Positions 5,582 through 8,078 of a DNA stretch of 8,078 bases are shown in pieces (the stretch's first letter is position 1; each line of letters opens with the position of its first letter). Origin of the DNA: Oscillospiraceae bacterium (GTDB taxonomy: Bacteria > Bacillota > Clostridia > Oscillospirales > Oscillospiraceae); assembly GCA_016295615.1 (NCBI GenBank), contig JAEDKW010000053.1, forward strand, positions 1 to 8,078, given 5' to 3'. The notes below the pieces were generated by a model, which was not told where the DNA came from, made no database searches, and saw nothing but the letters and a program-made list of their open reading frames with translations. The position numbers were made by a program, and so were the translations under genes.

Positions 5582-5599
5582 GACCCATTTTGCAAAAGC

Positions 5600-6625
5600 T
5601 CAGTCTTCCCTGCTGATGCGCATCTTATCAATATTTGCCTCGATATCGGCAATGATGCCGCTTTGCGCGACCTCGGCCGCCTGACGGATCGCATTGCAGA
5701 AGGCGACTTCGTTGGACGAGCCGTGCGCCTTGACCACCGGTCTGGAAATGCCCAGCAGCGCCGTGCCGCCGACCTCGTTGGGGTCGAGCATCTTCTTAAA
5801 GCCGGTAAGGGCGGACTTTAACAGCAGGGCAGCGAGCTTCGTGCCTGCGCTTTTCATCAGCACGGCTTTGAGCTCCTTCGCCATCAGCTTGCCGGTGCCC
5901 TCAATGCTTTTGAGCATGATGTTGCCGCTGTATCCGTCCGATACGATCACGTCGCACGCGCCCATCATGGCTTCCTTCGCCTCCACATTGCCGACAAAGT
6001 TGAGATGCCCTGCCGCGCCCGCTTCCTTGAGCTTCCGGTATGTTTCGCGCCGCAGCTCGTCGCCCTTGGACTCCTCCGCGCCGATGTTCAAAAGACCGAC
6101 GCGCGGGCGCTCCACACCGAGCACCTTCTCGGCATAGTAGCTGCCCAGGTACGCGAATTGCAGCAGGTACTCCACCGTGCATTCCGCATTCGCGCCGCAG
6201 TCGATCAGCACCGCCTTGCCCGTCGCGGTGGGGATCGTGGGCGAAAGCGCCGCGCGGCGAAGACCGCGGATGCGCTTGACGACCAGCGTTGCCCCGGCAA
6301 GGAGCGCGCCCGTGCTGCCCGCGCAGACAAAGCCGTCCGCCTGACCGTCGCGCAGAAGGTTCAAGCCCACGGTGAGGGAGGAATCCTTCTTCTGCTTGAA
6401 GGCAGTGGAGGGATCGTCGCAGATCTCGACCACCTGCTCGGCGTTGACGATCTCGACGCCGGCGGGAAGCTCCTCCCTGCCGCACTCGCGCACCGAGCGC
6501 AGGATATCCTCCGTCCTGCCGGTGAGTATGATCTCCGTGCCGTACCTCTCATGTGCCAAAAGCGCACCCTTGACAGGCGCAAGCGGAGCAAAATCGCCGC
6601 CCATTGCGTCTACGATGATCTTCAT
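5600..6625 (-). CDS. plsX: Phosphate acyltransferase PlsX
   Basis: This 341-residue soluble or peripheral membrane enzyme converts acyl-ACP and phosphate to acyl phosphate, the acyl donor for the membrane enzyme PlsY in the first step of phospholipid synthesis. Family motifs in order are VDAMGGD (5-11), CAGSTGALLAGA (101-112), LIDCGANAEC (140-149), GLLNIGAEESKG (177-188), VGNVEAKE (211-218), VIVSDGYSGNIMLKS (226-240) and GGTALLGI (286-293). Length matches the family. The start is ATG 6625 with GGGGGAG 5 bases upstream; this site lies in the 15-base gap after trmFO, so translation of the two genes is probably coupled. The next gene encodes its substrate carrier, ACP. In Bacillus plsX lies with fapR, fabD, fabG and acpA; here those neighbours are missing and no FapR-type operator was recognised. 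Confidence 0.96.
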   Translation of the reverse strand: MKIIVDAMGGDFAPLAPVKGALLAHERYGTEIILTGRTEDILRSVRECGREELPAGVEIVNAEQVVEICDDPSTAFKQKKDSSLTVGLNLLRDGQADGFVCAGSTGALLAGATLVVKRIRGLRRAALSPTIPTATGKAVLIDCGANAECTVEYLLQFAYLGSYYAEKVLGVERPRVGLLNIGAEESKGDELRRETYRKLKEAGAAGHLNFVGNVEAKEAMMGACDVIVSDGYSGNIMLKSIEGTGKLMAKELKAVLMKSAGTKLAALLLKSALTGFKKMLDPNEVGGTALLGISRPVVKAHGSSNEVAFCNAIRQAAEVAQSGIIADIEANIDKMRISRED

Positions 6626-6640
6626 GCGGTCTCCCCCTTT

Positions 6641-7966
6641 TTATTCTTTGATGTCCTGTAACACTTCTTCACGAAGCGCGTCGATCAGCGCAAGAGAGCG
6701 CTCGGAAAGCGCCGCGTTTTTCACGCGCTTGCCGCCCCTGATGCGGCATCCCAGCGGCGGCATGATGCCGAAATTGATGTTCATCGGCTGAAAGTCAACG
6801 ACCGTGGGATTGCTGACATACCGTCCCAGCGCGCCGACGGCGGTCTCCATCGGGAAATCGACGCTTCTCTCGCCGAGCAGCCGCCGCGCCATTTCCACAC
6901 CCGCCAAAAAGCCGGACGCCGCCGACTCAACATAGCCCTCAACGCCGGTCATCTGTCCGGCGAAGGCGATGCGCCCGTCCGCGATCAGGCGGTAATAGCG
7001 GTCCAGGAGACCCGGAGAGCGGAGATAGGTGTTGCGGTGCATCACGCCATAGCGGACAAAGTCCGCGTCATGCAGCGCCGGGATCATGGAAAAGACGCGC
7101 TTCTGCTCCGGAAAGCGCAGATGCGTCTGAAAGCCGACCAGGTTATAGATGCTGCCCTCGGCGTTATCCCTTCGCAGCTGCACCACGGCAAAAGGCTCTT
7201 TTCCCGTTTTGGGGTCCCTGAGCCCGCGCGGCTTGAGCGGTCCGTAGCGAAGCGTGTCGCGTCCGCGGCGCGCCATGACCTCGACCGGCATGCAGCCTTC
7301 AAACACATGCTTGTCCTCAAAGCCGTGGACCTCCGCCTGCTCCGCCGTGACCAGCGCCTCCCAAAACGCCTGATACTCCTCTTCCCCCATCGCACAGTTG
7401 ACATAATCTGCCGTCCCCTTGTCGTAACGGGAGGCAAACCAGGCTTTTTCCATATCAACGCTCTCAAACGACACCAGCGGCGCCGCCGCGTCGAAAAAAT
7501 TGAGCGTATGCCCGTCTCCGAGCTTCGCGGCGATGGCGTTTGCCAGCGCGTCGCTCGTCAGCGGACCGGAGGCGATGACAACGTTCCCCTGTGCGGGGAT
7601 CTCCGTCACCTCGCCCTCCACTACCGTAATGTTGGGGTGGCTGCGCACCTTCTTCGTCACCAGTGCGGCGAAGCCGTGACGGTCAACGGCGAGCGCGCCG
7701 CCGGCTTCCACCTTCGTTTCGTCGGCACAGGCGAGGATCAGCGAGCCGAGGCGGCGCATCTCCTCCTTGAGCAGTCCCACCGCGTTTTCCAGCCGGTCGG
7801 AGCGCAGGGAGTTGGAGCAGCACAGCTCGGCAAAATCGTCGCTCTGATGCGCCGGTGTGCGCTTTTGCGGTTTCATTTCATAGAGCGTGACGCGGATGCC
7901 GCGTCGGGCAAGCTGCCACGCAGCCTCACAGCCGGCAAGTCCCGCTCCGATCACAGATACTTGCAT
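6641..7966 (-). CDS. trmFO: Methylenetetrahydrofolate-tRNA (uracil-5-)-methyltransferase TrmFO
   Basis: This 441-residue flavoprotein makes 5-methyluridine at position 54 of the tRNA T-loop, using methylenetetrahydrofolate as carbon donor and reduced flavin as reductant. The N-terminal FAD-binding fold starts with VIGAGLAGCEAA (5-16) and ends the second strand at LYEMKP (28-33). The catalytic-cysteine region is ELCCSNSLRSD (47-57), with C50 aligning with the C53 nucleophile region of the B. subtilis enzyme. A second cysteine, C225 in FEGCMPVEV, matches B. subtilis C226. The C-terminal flavin-contact segment AGQMTGVEGYVESAASG is at 336-352. Length is normal. The start is ATG 7966, with AAGGA 9 bases upstream inside the end of the preceding gene. 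The topA-trmFO order is conserved in Firmicutes, which supports the identity of the upstream fragment. Confidence 0.97.
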   Translation of the reverse strand: MQVSVIGAGLAGCEAAWQLARRGIRVTLYEMKPQKRTPAHQSDDFAELCCSNSLRSDRLENAVGLLKEEMRRLGSLILACADETKVEAGGALAVDRHGFAALVTKKVRSHPNITVVEGEVTEIPAQGNVVIASGPLTSDALANAIAAKLGDGHTLNFFDAAAPLVSFESVDMEKAWFASRYDKGTADYVNCAMGEEEYQAFWEALVTAEQAEVHGFEDKHVFEGCMPVEVMARRGRDTLRYGPLKPRGLRDPKTGKEPFAVVQLRRDNAEGSIYNLVGFQTHLRFPEQKRVFSMIPALHDADFVRYGVMHRNTYLRSPGLLDRYYRLIADGRIAFAGQMTGVEGYVESAASGFLAGVEMARRLLGERSVDFPMETAVGALGRYVSNPTVVDFQPMNINFGIMPPLGCRIRGGKRVKNAALSERSLALIDALREEVLQDIKE

Positions 7967-7968
7967 GA

Positions 7969-8078
7969 TTATTTTTCCTTTTTGACGGTCTTTTTTGCCG
8001 CCGCCTTCCTGGCGATCGTCTTTTTGGCAGCCGTCTTTTTTTCGACCGTCTTTTTGGCGCCCTTTTCCGCCGCCGGCG
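7969..8078 (-). CDS. topA: C-terminal Lys/Ala-rich tail of an upstream gene, probably DNA topoisomerase I (partial)
   Basis: The frame ends with TAA at 7971-7969, two bases before the trmFO ATG, and runs off the right edge. The last 35 residues contain repeated KKT units (AKKTVEKKT, AAKKTIARK, AAAKKTVKKEK) and are strongly basic and alanine-rich, like histone H1-type DNA-binding tails. Such tails occur at the C-terminus of topoisomerase I in many high-GC bacteria and clostridia, where they increase DNA binding and processivity. In Firmicutes topA commonly lies immediately before trmFO. No catalytic part is in the window, so identity rests on tail composition and gene order. All three minus frames are open here because the tract is purine-rich; this frame was chosen for its KKT repeats and its stop next to the trmFO start. 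An unrelated basic-tailed protein is possible. Confidence 0.65.
   Translation of the reverse strand, partial: PAAEKGAKKTVEKKTAAKKTIARKAAAKKTVKKEK

Noticed and set aside
7967..8078. Upstream extension of trmFO in its own frame to the window edge
   Set aside because: The frame is open only because the tract is purine-rich. The trmFO FAD-binding motif begins right at the ATG, a ribosome binding site precedes it, and the neighbouring frame encodes the KKT-repeat tail with a stop next to the start.

Overview
This 8.1 kb window is a compact, entirely minus-strand stretch of a bacterial chromosome. It is GC-rich, has typical AGGAGG-type ribosome binding sites, and carries a CwlJ/SleB-type spore cortex hydrolase and a SpoIIIE/FtsK translocase. 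Together these point to an endospore-forming member of the Firmicutes, most likely a high-GC clostridial lineage such as Oscillospiraceae/Ruminococcaceae. That taxonomic call is inference. I see no insertion sequence, prophage, CRISPR array, tRNA or rRNA.

Layout, read in the direction of transcription (from high to low coordinates). (1) 8078-7969: the Lys/Ala-rich C-terminal tail of a gene running in from the right edge, best explained as DNA topoisomerase I (topA). (2) 7966-6641: trmFO, the folate-dependent tRNA uracil-54 methyltransferase. (3) 6625-5600: plsX, phosphate acyltransferase. (4) 5518-5273: acpP, acyl carrier protein, with its own near-consensus sigma-A promoter in the plsX-acpP gap. 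(5) 5215-4535: rnc, RNase III, separated from acpP by a terminator-like hairpin and closed by a strong intrinsic terminator. (6) 4342-3512: uppP, undecaprenyl-diphosphatase, with an extended -10 promoter. (7) 3355-890: an FtsK/SpoIIIE DNA translocase, closed by a strong, probably bidirectional terminator that overlaps its stop codon. (8) 563-123: a CwlJ-like cell wall hydrolase with a TTG start and a possible sigma-E-type promoter. (9) 108-1: the start of a repeat-bearing Gln/Thr/Pro/Ala-rich protein running off the left edge, possibly a GerQ counterpart.

The genes fall into four transcription blocks by promoters and terminators: topA-trmFO-plsX (tight spacing, 2 and 15 bases), acpP-rnc (lipid synthesis and RNA processing), uppP-ftsK (lipid carrier recycling and chromosome segregation) and cwlJ-'gerQ-like' (spore germination). 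The order joins pieces that usually lie in separate clusters in Bacillus: topA-trmFO on one hand and plsX...acpP-rnc on the other. The usual smc-ftsY continuation after rnc is absent.

This is mostly ordinary core-genome sequence and I found no convincing new system. The items most worth a second look are a 27-bp imperfect dyad covering the whole acpP core promoter, the sporulation-type promoter candidate with a neighbouring palindrome ahead of cwlJ, the repeat-bearing ORF after cwlJ, the attenuator-like hairpin between acpP and rnc, and the ftsK ribosome binding site lying in a hairpin loop.
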